Positions 44,140 through 54,500 of a stretch of DNA of 64,000 nt are shown piece after piece. The DNA is from Aedes albopictus. Taxonomy: Eukaryota > Arthropoda > Insecta > Diptera > Culicidae. The notes below the pieces were generated by a model. That model was not told where the DNA came from, made no database searches, and worked only from the letters and a program-made list of their open reading frames with translations. The translations under genes were made by a program, and so were the position numbers. Location of the stretch: positions 448,857,204-448,921,203 of the forward strand of contig NC_085138.1 of assembly GCF_035046485.1 (NCBI RefSeq), in the 5' to 3' direction. Within the stretch, counting starts at the first letter, position 1. Each line of letters starts with the position of its first letter.

Positions 44140-44320
44140 TGTCGAATTCGTTTTTGAACCTGGGTTGGAACTGGATTGGCGGAAAATATGTAAACAAACA
44201 AACGTCAAACAAACTCAAACAAACTTTAGTACAAGCGAAACCGAAGTCGGGTTGGGGTTGAAACTGTGATCTCATCCAGTTCCAACCCAGGTTGGAACTG
44301 AATCAAAAACGAATTCGACA
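44140..44320. mobile_element. 181-bp MITE with TAA duplication (Harbinger-like)
   Basis: The ends TGTCGAATTCGTTTTTGA and TCAAAAACGAATTCGACA are perfect inverted repeats, and GAACCTGGGTTGGAACTGGA is mirrored inside. TAA lies at both sides (44137-44139, 44321-44323). Unit 2 at about 49288 lacks it. A 3-bp TWA duplication fits PIF/Harbinger elements. Confidence 0.75.
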
Positions 44321-44492
44321 TAAGAATTCCTATTGGGATTCTTTTAAAGATTCTTATTATTATCTCCCAAAGGAGATTTTCTGACATTTTGTTGTAGGAA
44401 TTCCTTCAAGGATTTTTATCGGCATTCTTCCAGGGATTCTATTCGAGATTCTTTCCGAGATTTTTTCAGCGATTTCTACCGAAATTCTAGGG

Positions 44493-45014
44493 TAATTGTT
44501 CCCATCGTTGTGGTAGTACCTAATGTTGCGGTAATGGCAATTGAGTACTTTTTAGACTGAAATGTTACCAAAAGGTATTTTTAATAGGTGTATGGTGCTT
44601 AAATTATGAGATTGCACCATTTGTTTGCTTAAGATTTGCCCAAAAATCTATTTAAAAAAAATATATTTTCCTTAATGAGTTTGCTGCTGTGTTCCTATTG
44701 TTGCGGTAGTGTTCCTAATGTTGCGGTATCCCATATCCCATATGATTTCAATGGGATACCGCAACAATAGGATCCAATACCGCAACATTAGGAACAAATA
44801 CCGCAACATTAGGAACACAATGTTCTTTCAGATAAAAACGAATAAAATGCTCATAACAACATAAAAGTGGCAATATTTCGTTATTTTCCCGTAGATTAAG
44901 GATGGATATTATTATTTTCAATTCAATCCATGTAAAAAGTTTGCTTGGGGCGATACAATTGTGGTTTAAACAGGAACCCAGTGCTTAACTCCTCCATGAT
45001 CGGATCAATTACCC
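44493..45014. mobile_element. TA-flanked element with GTTGCGGTA repeats
   Basis: The ends GGGTAATTGTTCCCATC and, in reverse complement, GGGTAATTGATCCGATC are flanked by TA. The unit 2 site at about 49455 (AAATTATATCTGAG) is empty. Inside, the phrase TTCCTAATGTTGCGGTA occurs repeatedly in both orientations (44515-44820), including a local palindrome around 44748. Confidence 0.8.
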
Positions 45015-45357
45015 TATCTGAGAATTAATACAGAGATTCCTTCTGGGATTTCCTAAGCGAATTTTCACGGAAGTCCTTCAGAGTTATCTTTAAGGATTAC
45101 TTCAAATAACTTCTTATAAGATTCCTACAGAGGTTTCTCACAGGTTTTTTCAGGGAGTCTTTCATTGATACCCTTCGGGATTTCAATTGGGATTTCGGTC
45201 GGGATTCTTCTAAAAATTTTCCCAGAAATTCTGTCGGAGATTCCTTTAGGGATTTCTCCAGGATTCATTCAGGATTTTATCCCACGATTCTTTCTTGATA
45301 ACTTCCGGGAATCCTTCAGAGATTCCGACTTCTTTCGGGATTTCTTCCTTCATTTCT

Positions 45358-45537
45358 AAGGGAGCGGACCTGGTGTGATGGTTAGAACACTTGACTATCA
45401 CGCCGAGGACCTGGGATCGAATCCCACTCCCGACAAACTCACTAAATGTGAGTTCTTCCTTCGGAAGGGAAGTAAAGCGTGGGTCCCGAGATGAACTAGC
45501 CGAGGGCCAAAAATCTCGTTAATACAAATGAAAAAAA
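45358..45537 (+). mobile_element. tRNA-derived SINE (GGAGCGGACCTGG family), full copy
   Basis: Same family as 33154. TCCTTCATTTCT is duplicated at 45346-45357 and 45538-45549. Unit 2 has the uninterrupted sequence at about 49868. The B box GGGATCGAATCCC is intact. Confidence 0.88.
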
Positions 45538-45796
45538 TCCTTCATTTCTTCCGAGAATCTACCTGGGATTCCTTTGATTTCTCCCGAGTTTGATTTCATT
45601 TGTCTTAGTGATTTCTTCCATGATTTCACTCGAAATTGCTCCTGGGTTCAGTCAAGGTTCCACCTGGAATTCTTACATGAATTCCTCTCGAGATTCCTCT
45701 AGTGATTCGTCCGGGATTTTTTCAAGGTCTTCTGCCGCTGTTCTTCCACGAATATCTCCCGGAGACTACTTTAGGGATTCCATTAAAGAAATCCAC

Positions 45797-48700
45797 CCGC
45801 GATTCTTCCAGAACATGTATTTCCAGGGTTTATCGCGGGACTCCTCCCGGGTCAGGGTATTTTTTCCGGGAATTCTCCTTGTATTTTCCCTTGATATTCC
45901 CAGTTTCTCTTGGCTGGTTTCTACCGAGTTACCTTCATGAATTTCTTCAGAAATTTTTGCCTGTTTCCGTCACATTTAATCCTCTTTAAATCCTCTCAAA
46001 ATTGCTTGTCAAAATTTTTGTCAAAATCAACCGTGTTTCGATCAGGGATTTATCCCGAGATTTCTTCATCGGTGTACTCGAGATTTCAATAGAGATGTTG
46101 ACTGAAATTTTTTCAAGGATTCCTTTCGGGATTCCTCGAGGAATTTCTGCCGAGATTTCTTTATTGATTTCCGAAGAATTCTCCTGAATTCTTCAACGAT
46201 TTCTTTGATTTATTCTGGAATTTCTCCAGTGATTCCTTCTGCGGAAACTTCCTAGGTACTCCTTTGAGAATTCTTCCAGAGATTCTGAAATTCCTTAAGT
46301 AATTCTTCCCAGGATACCTTCAGAATTCCATCCAGGATGCCTCCCAGGTTTTCTTTAGGGTTTTCTCGCGGGATTCTTTCCAATAATCATTTAGATCATC
46401 ATTCTCCTGGGATTACTTCAGTGATTTTTCCAGTGATATTTTAAGATTCCTCCAGAATTCTTTCATGGATTCTTCCCAGTATTTTTCTAGGAATACTTTT
46501 ATGGATTTCTCGCTGGATTCCATCGAAACTTCTCCACGAATTAAGGAATTAATTAAGAAATATTTCCTAGGCATTTTTAAAGGAATTGCTTTAGATATAT
46601 TTTACGATTTTTTTTCTCTGGATATCTTTACATAAGCTTAAGACATACCTCCAGAAATTCCTTCTGAAATATTCCCACAGGTAACCCTCAAAGAATTTTA
46701 TCAAAGGATTTCTCCAGGAATCTGGAATTCATTTATGCTCGGATTTCTTCTGAAATTCCATCAAAAATTTCTCCGGAGACGTTCAAATAATTGTAGGGAT
46801 TTCTGCAGAAATTTCAGCTAAAGATTTCTTCAAATCCTTCCACATGGATTTTTTTCAGAAATTCATCTTAAAATTTCATTAGAAATCTTACGAAGATTGT
46901 TTTGGATTTTTTCCAAGGGTTCTTCAAATAATTGATTGATTTGTCTCTATTAAAGAGACTTTCAGCCCTTGGTTGGTTCGTCTCTCTTCAAATAATTCGC
47001 TGAGAAACTCCTTAACGAATTCAATCTAAAATTCCTACAATAATTCGTTTAAGCTGTGATTCGTTGTAATTATTTATTTTTGTGTTTTTCACTAGGAATG
47101 ATCAAGCATGATATGGAAATAACGGAAGTAATCAATGCCTAAACCATCTGTTTTCGACATAAGATAAACATAGGGGCATATGATGAAGAAGGACACTCAT
47201 ACCCTACCAATGTTTTAAATTTATTAAACACGAGTATATAGGTGAACCAGTTGCTCTTCAGGCCAGATTCCACATGGAAATAATTCTCATTGTTGTCCAT
47301 CTACGGTTCTCTGTAGTCAAGGCATGACTTCGCTTACATCATCAAATATTCCTAGCAATAGTTTTGAGACACCTTTTTATTGCCACATGATACAGGGGTT
47401 TTCAGGCATTTCGGCTCGCGGTGCACTTTTTGGAAATAAATTGCTCCACGGTGCACATGTTCATTATTGTTTCAAATTTTCAAATTCGTCAAAGAAAAAC
47501 TGTCGTATTTTTCATAGCAATTCCAAGGGGCGTATGTACTCGTCATTTTTTTTTTTTCACCACTGTCTATCGGAGTGTCTATGTCTATGATGTGACGTAG
47601 TTATTCGACTCGGAATATTTCTTGCTCAGAATGTTTTTGGAAAATTTCAGACAATATCTTTATAAAGAAATGCTGAATGAAATCTTGAGCCGAATTAGTG
47701 CTATTTTGTTTTCAAGAACCTCGGTTAAGTCCTTCGAAAACTACTGTATTATTTCTAGTGTGGTTTTTTAATAGACGTTTTTCCAATACTTTTACTGAAT
47801 TTCTTAAAAATTTCTAGCATACATATTGACAATACATTTGATAAATTCCTTCCAGGCACTCTTGTCAATTCGAAAGGAAATTTCTATGAAAATTATAAGC
47901 ACGTTAACAGTAGAATTCCTGGTTAACTGATTTTGATTGATTCCTTCTCTGGCATCAAGCAAAGCCACAGAAATATTAGTAAGATTTCTTCTGAGAATTG
48001 TTTAGCATAATAATTAAATATACATTTGAAATTCCTTCCATTAAGAGTTCTTGAAAAAATATAACATTTATTAGGAAAGTTTTGGCAGACTTGTTTCATG
48101 ATTCTTCGCGAATATGAATGAAACGATGTTTGCTGGATTCAAGGTTGACACGCCGGCAGGAAAACATGGAAATTTTGCTCTCAATCCCTTGGAGCGCCTT
48201 CCAATAATTCAGTTGTTCTAATTAACTCGAATAATTTTTCATGAAATGTGTAATGAATATAAATTTAAATACGCAAGACTTTCCTGAAGTGCTGCGGTGC
48301 ACTTGTCATTGCTTCGCGGTGCACCAAGTGCACCGCGGTGCACGATCTGAAAACCGCTGTGATAGAATATGTGTTTATGCAGTGCACAGAGGTTCCAAAT
48401 AGGTAAAACATGTGATTACAGATCATCTACAGCTCAATGAACTTAAGGCCTGACTTCAGCCAGGTCATCCGGGTACTCAGGAATCTAGTCGAGGAATTTA
48501 CTTACTCCTGTTCGGTGTAGTATTTGTGTCTGGAGCGGACCGCTGTTTTCCGCGTGCAAATTACTATCATTGTAGTCAATCTACGGTTCTCTGAAGTCAA
48601 GGCATGACTTCAATCAGATCGTCCAAATTGTCTGCAGTACGTTGACATAACAAACAATTTACACATTTTCGAGTATTGGTGCAATTAAGAGCGATAAAAA

Positions 48701-50120
48701 CAATTCAAAATTATCCGTGGTGATTATTTTGAGTAATCATATTTTGCAAGGACGGATTCGGACAATCCATCGGGAGATTCAGAAAATATCAACAGTAGTA
48801 CAAGGGCAACACATGTTCTAAAGATGTCTCCGATGACCTATGGAGTCAATAAAGGAATCATATCTCGTGTTTAATGTTATTTGAAAACAACAAACGTAAA
48901 TGTAGACTTGGATGGTTCAGGAAGGTTCAATATCCCAAGAACTCAAAGGAGACCAATCGAATAATCTCAAAATCGAACCTGTAGAGCAACTTCAACTATC
49001 ATTTGACAACAGAATATGTAAACTCCCATTGAAATAATTCATTAGGATGAAAGTTTTAGTGGTGCAAATCGTACTTGGCCTTATTTTTACCCGACTTAAC
49101 CCAGTGACCAACCGGCCTTACTCCGTCCAGAAGTCCAAGAAAATTTTGATCCCGTATATTTCCAGTGTTGTGCGAGTTTGTATTCAAAATTTGGTCAAAT
49201 TCTGTTGCGAAAAGGGCTGTTGGTGATTTTTTGAACTAATTTATTTCGCAGCTGGGGACAAACGGGTTAAAGTATTCTTCAGAGGATTCATCTGAGAATT
49301 CCTCCTGGGATTCTTTTAAGAATTCCTACTGTTATCTCCTAAAGGTTTTTTTTTTTGGAATCTTCTCAATACATTTTAAGAGTTTCTTCAGAGATTCTTC
49401 CAGGGATTCCATTCGAGATTCTTTCCGAGATTTTTATAGCGATTTCTCCCGAAATTATATCTGAGAATTATACAGAGATTCCTTCTGGGATTTCTTGAGC
49501 AAATTCTCACGGAAGTCCTTCAGAGTTCTTCTTCTTCTTTTGTTGGGTTCGAAGGGACTTTAACCCGAAGGTCATTCGTCCCTTAAACCTTCAGAGTTAT
49601 CTTTAAGGATTACTTCGAATGACTTCTTATAAGATTCCTACAGAGGTTTCTCACAGGATTTTATCAGGGAGTCTTTTATTGATACCTTTCGGGATTCCAA
49701 TGGGGATTTCAGTCGGGATTCTTCTAAAAACTTTCCCAGAAATTCTGTCGGAGATTCCTTCAGAGATTTTTCCCAGGATTCTTTCATTGATTACTCCAGG
49801 GAATCCATCATTTCGACTAGGATTCCATTTAGGTTTCCTCTCAGATTTTCTTCCGGGATTCCTTCCTTCATTTTTTCCGAGAATCTTCCCGGGATTCCTT
49901 TGATTTCTCCCGAGTTTGATTGCATTTCTTCTAGTGATTTCTTTCATGATTTACCTTGAAATTTCTCCTGGGTTCAGTCAAGGTTCCATCTGGAATTTCT
50001 ACAGAAATTCCTCTCGAGATTCCTCTACTGATTCATCCGGGATTTTTTCAAAGACTTCTGCCGCTATTCTTCAACGAATATCTCCCGGGGACTACTTTAG
50101 GGATTCCATTAAAGAAATCC
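45797..50120. repeat. tandem segmental duplication, unit 2
   Basis: Matches unit 1 throughout except for unit-specific insertions. It carries a 967-bp element (47393-48359) that unit 1 lacks, and a short divergent insert with TTTGTTGGGTTCGAAGGGAC at 49530-49590. Confidence 0.8.
47393..48359. mobile_element. TIR element in unit 2 (CAGSGGTTTTCAG ends)
   Basis: The ends CAGGGGTTTTCAG and CTGAAAACCGCTG are inverted repeats with one mismatch. CGCGGTGCAC-type words lie just inside both ends. TGATA flanks both sides (47388-47392, 48360-48364), and unit 1 shows the single-copy empty site at about 43198. The ends look hAT-like, but the duplication is 5 bp rather than 8. Confidence 0.75.
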
Positions 50121-51290
50121 TCCCGCGATTATTTCACAACATGTATTTCCAGGGTTTATCGCGGGACTCCTCCCGGGTAAGGGTTTCTTTCCGGGAATTC
50201 TCCTTGTGTTTTCCCGGGTTATTCCCAGTTTTCCTTGGCTGATTTCTTCCGAATTTCCTTCAGGATTTTTTGTCGGTTACCGTCACATTCTCCTTGGATT
50301 CATTTTGAGTCCCCTCAAAACTCCTTCCGATATTTTTTCCAGGATTTTTGTCAGAATCAACCGTGCTTTGATCAGGGATTTCTCCCGATATTTCCTCATC
50401 GGTTTACTCTAGATTTCAAGGGATTTTGACTGGATTTTTTTCAAGGATTCCTTCCGGGATTCCTCGAAGAGTTTCTGCCGAGATTCCTTAATTGACTTCT
50501 AAGGAATTCTCCTGATTTCTTCAATGATTTCTTTGATTTATCGTGGAATTTCTCTAGTGATTCTTTCACGGATCTCATCCGGGATTCTTCCCGAAAATCT
50601 ACTAGGTATTACTTTGAGAATTCTTTTAGAGATTCTGGAATTTCTCAAGTAATTCTTCCAGGGATACCTTCAGGATTTCATAAAGAATGCCTCCCTGATT
50701 TCCTTCAGGAATTTCTCGTGGGATTCTTTCAAAGATTCATTAAAATCATCATTCCTCTGTAATTGCTCAAGGATTTCTCCTGCAATAATTCCAGATTCTT
50801 CGTGAATTCTTTCATGGATAGGAATTCATGAAAGAATTCTGGAAGAATCTTGAATTATCGCTGGACTGTTCTTCTAGGAATACTTTTATGGATTTCTCGC
50901 TGGATTCCATCAAAACTTTTCCACGAGCTAAGGAATTAATTCAAAAAGGCTAGGAATTACTTAAATAAATTTACGAGCTTTTATTCTGGTGTTCTTTACT
51001 GAAGCTTATATAAACATATCTCCATTCTGAAATATTCTCACAGAAACTTCACGAAGAATTTTATCATAGGATTTCACCAGGAATCTGGAATCCATTTCTG
51101 TTCGGATTTCTTCTGAAATTCCTTCAAAAACTTCTCCGGAGACGTTTAAAGAATTGAAGGGATTTCTTTAGAAATTTCAACAAGAGATTTCTTCAAGTCC
51201 TTCCACATGCAATTTTAAAGAAATTTCTCTTGAAATTTCATTAAAAATCCAACAGAGATTCTTTCGCTAATTTGCCAAGGGATCCTATTA
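50121..51290. repeat. tandem segmental duplication, unit 3 (partial, diverged)
   Basis: Starts with the same anchor as units 1 and 2 and follows them to about 51285 (TCCTTCCACATG region), with more substitutions and an extra small palindrome near 50800-50855. It lacks the non-repetitive core. Confidence 0.7.
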
Positions 51291-51960
51291 TAATTTGCTG
51301 AGAAACTCTTTCGGGAAATCCTTGAAGAAATTCCTACAACCATTCTTTTTAGAAATTGCTCCTTCGGTTCTTCCAGAAACATCTCATGGGATACATTCAT
51401 AAAATTATTTAGAAGTTTTTTCCAGAAATTGCATAAAAAATGCTGGAAAATTCTTGAAAGTATTCCTTGCGGAATGTTTAAAGAAATCTCAGGGAGACTG
51501 TGTGAAGGAATCTCTCAAAAAACTCATGGGGTTATCTTCGGAGATTCCTACAAGAAATGCTTGATAATTTTCTTCATAGATTTCTGCAATTTCTGACGTA
51601 ATCTTCAGAAGAATTCTGGGAATGCCCGGGAGAATACCTGAAAAAAAACCTTAGATACTTCCTCAATATCTTTAGAAGCTTCTGAAAGAAACCGTGGAGG
51701 AACTGCTAGACGAATCTCTCCCATTTTTTAAGAGGAATTTCTAAATAAATGAATGAGGCAATCCCTAAACATATGGAGTATTGCAAGGAGGAACTTCTGG
51801 AGAAATTCTAACAATAACTTCTGAAAGAGATAGTGGAAAATATTCTGAATATATAAAAGAAAACTTTAGAGGAACATATAAAAAAACCTCGTTAAAAATA
51901 AAATCTGCTGAAATTGCATCTTTTGTAGAAATCTTTGAATGATTTTTTTAAGAAACTTCT
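51291..51960. repeat. degenerate GGAATTTCTGAAG repeat block
   Basis: Short-period repeat words continue beyond unit 3 on both strands. No gene. Confidence 0.55.
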
Positions 51961-51964
51961 ATAG

Positions 51965-52151
51965 CACGGTTTCCCAAACTGTGGGTCACGACTCCTCAGG
52001 GGGAGTCGCCAGCCTTCTTCCAGAGGGTAGCGAGGAATAGTCAAATATTTTACTGTAACAGACAACTAATGAGAGAATTTCTATGGTGGGTCGCGAAAAG
52101 TACTTCTGCTGGCAAAAGGGGGTCGCGCACCTAAAAGTTTGGGAACCTATG
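51965..52151. mobile_element. short hAT-like MITE
   Basis: The ends CACGGTTTCCCAAACTG and AAGTTTGGGAACCTATG resemble those of the 37030 element. GGGTCACGACTC and GGTCGCG words lie inside. No exact 8-bp duplication was found, so it may be old. Confidence 0.6.
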
Positions 52152-52970
52152 CCTTTTTTTTTTTTTCCTGTTCGGGTTTGTCACTGCGACCAGTTTTTAG
52201 ATCTATTGTGACATTACCCGTATCCTTAGTGTAGTGCATGTCGCATTACTCAATTGCCATTGAGGGGCAATAAAGTATCGATTTTGATACAGTTTTTGTT
52301 TTGTTTTCTTAGAAAACAAAACAAGAGTGCTGATATTGGCCATGCATCGGAAACCTAGCATCACCCTTGTTTTACTGCTAAATTCTCCCCAGGTTTAGGA
52401 CCCGGGTTTTAACATTAGCAGCAATATCATTCCAATAATGGGACATGTGGTCAGTAATAAGGATTCTAGTATGTTCCTTGCGTACTAGCACTTTCCAGTC
52501 TTCGAAGAGTTAGTACATACATGGATCCCTAACCCAATTTGATTTCCTTTGCATTGAGTTTAGCCTCAGATGGTGAGGTTTTTAACTATATGCAAAGTAA
52601 AGATGGTAAACTTAGTTTTATTCAAAGACTGGAAGTCATCACAACACCAGTAGCAAGGACTAAATACTATAATGCCTATAATTATCAGAACACATATTCC
52701 AAAATTGAAAAATAGGACGACACTAGATTTCGGTTTGGTAGATCTAACACCGCAACGCAACCCAAAAAGGCGATCTACCCACGCTACGGGCTCCGTTAAA
52801 GATCGAGCATGTTTTAAACCCCCTCAACCATTCATCCCTCAGCACGGGTCGCCTGACACCTTGGATTGGGGTTACCTGTTTGGTGGACTTTTACCCCCGG
52901 AACAGGTGGTCCGTAGTGCTATTCTAAGCCGGCAGCTACACGGACAACCTATGCCTAGTGTACTTGCTAA
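52152..52970. other. unassigned sequence, possibly a retroelement remnant
   Basis: Starts with a T-run and contains a 201-codon frame (from 52672) whose first 100 residues are not low-complexity but match nothing I recognise. The frame then runs into degenerate repeats and a SINE, so it is probably not a gene. Confidence 0.35.
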
Positions 52971-53138
52971 AAGAATTTCTTCAGAAATTTTTAGAGAAAT
53001 ATCTGTAGAAATCCCAAAGGAATACTCCCGGAGGTTTCTTTCAGAAATGTCCAAAAACTTCTCCGGAGACGAATTCCTGAATGTCTGTAGTAATCTCTGG
53101 ACTAGAATCCCTGAAATATATGGACAGGAATGCACTAT

Positions 53139-53360
53139 AGCCGGGGCCCGTGGCGTAGTTGGTCACACGTTCGCTTCATATGCGGATGGTCATGGGTTTG
53201 ATTCCCAGCCCCGGCACTTGAAATTTTTCGTCAGTTACTCTTCTCACCGAGAGCAGCTGACATTGACCCTCTTCTGAGCCTACGGCTCAAACGGACCCGG
53301 ATATTGTGCCTTGCAAGATAAATCCGCGAAACGCGTTAGTCTTCTTCTTTTCCATCAAGT
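53139..53360 (+). mobile_element. tRNA-derived SINE, another family
   Basis: The head GGCCCGTGGCGTAGTTGGTC (A-box side) and B box GGGTTTGATTCCC are followed by a body ending in GATAAATCCGCGAAACGCG and a pyrimidine-rich CTTCTTCTTTTCC tail. Confidence 0.7.
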
Positions 53361-53409
53361 TGCAAAAATATGACCGCACCACTATAAGCGACCTGATGGT
53401 CAGAAATTC

Positions 53410-53990
53410 TACATGCGGCGCTTATATCAAATCCACATGAGGCTGCGGCGATATGGCCGCGAGGAGATGCACGCGATACAGACGCAATGTGGAAATGTAA
53501 AAGATGAAGCCGTTTCCCCCTGCAGCATCACTAAATAACATCCCGATTATTAAACACAAAGCCGACGAGGTGATGCGTATGCATATAAGTGAATCAATGT
53601 CACGATATTAGTAGTTTACGCAACAAGGCGCAGAATGAAGATTTTTACAGCACGAGTTGTACACTTATCCAACGAGGCTTGCCGAGTAATGAACCATTAC
53701 AGCACTGATAATTTGGTGTGGAAAAGTAGGCCTTTTCCTGTCATATTTGCGTGAGGAAAAATAGCCTATTACGATGAGAAATTGCAAAAATATTATTACG
53801 ATTTCTAGCCACCTGAGTTGCCATTGTGTTAACTTTTGTTTTGATATGAATGGCCTGAAGGCTTCTGCGATGCTGCTGGGTGGGTGACAGTATCTGTTCG
53901 ATTTTGACATTGCGTCTGTATCGCGGGAATCTCCTCGCGGGCATATCGCCGCCGCCCAATGTGGATTTATTATGAGCGCCGCAATACTTA
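53410..53990. mobile_element. TIR element with GC-rich arms
   Basis: Arms of about 80 bp (53412-53497 and 53908-53985) are inverted repeats. ATACAGACGCAATGTGG faces TTGCGTCTGTATCGCG, and GGCGATATGGCCGCGAGGAG faces CTCCTCGCGGGCATATCGCC. The exact duplication was not identified. Confidence 0.65.
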
Positions 53991-54249
53991 CCTGGACATC
54001 GGCGAACTGCTACTCATAATGGACTCCCAATCGGACTGGAAAAGGAACAACAAACAGCCACACATCCTCGTGCTCTTCATTCTACCATGAATAGAGTAGA
54101 ACAGTGAAAGAAGCTCGAAGGCAACTCGATATAGAAGAATAAATTAGAACACATCTAGGCGCTGTACAAAGTGTAAGTGCAGCTGTCAATTGTAATCGCT
54201 CACGTAGTGCCCAAGTGGACAATAGAGCTGTAAATTAGGTTAAGTGATT

Positions 54250-54500
54250 AAGAATCAAAAAAATGGAATGCACTATGAAGGAATACTTGGACGAATCTTT
54301 GAAGGGATCATGCTTCCTACAAGATTTTTTTCTATAAAAAATCCGGAAAAAATTGTAAATTCTAAAAGAATCCCTAAGGAATTTCTGGAGCTTTTCGTGG
54401 AGGTAATCATGAAGAAAATTCTAAAGAAGTACATGGGAAGGAATACATTCTCGGAGGAATCTTTAGAAGAATTCTTGATGAACTCATGAGAAAGGAACTT
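54250..54500. repeat. degenerate GGAATCTTTGAAGGAAT repeat
   Basis: Purine-rich short-period repeat. Frames on both strands are artefacts. Confidence 0.55.

Larger units (their letters stand above)
41626..45796. repeat. tandem segmental duplication, unit 1
   Basis: Anchor sequence CCCGCGATTC...CTCCCGGGTCAGGG at about 41640 recurs near 45797 and 50121, giving a period of about 4.2-4.3 kb. The unit holds degenerate GATTCCTTC-type repeats around a non-repetitive core (about 42780-44135). It carries its own insertions at 44140-44320, 44493-45014 and 45358-45537, each absent from unit 2. Confidence 0.8.

Noticed and set aside
44690..44820. CRISPR-like array from the repeated GTTGCGGTA words
   Set aside because: Spacing is irregular, orientations are mixed, and it lies within a TA-flanked eukaryotic MITE.
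49619..50429. Several overlapping frames rich in F, S, R, P, I and D across the repeat blocks (also 26156-27951, 45165-46187, 31204-31671)
   Set aside because: They arise from in-phase 12/15-base degenerate repeats and occur on both strands, with no conserved domain.
52672..53277. 201-codon frame as a gene
   Set aside because: It runs from unassigned sequence into degenerate repeat and then a SINE, so it cannot be one protein-coding gene.
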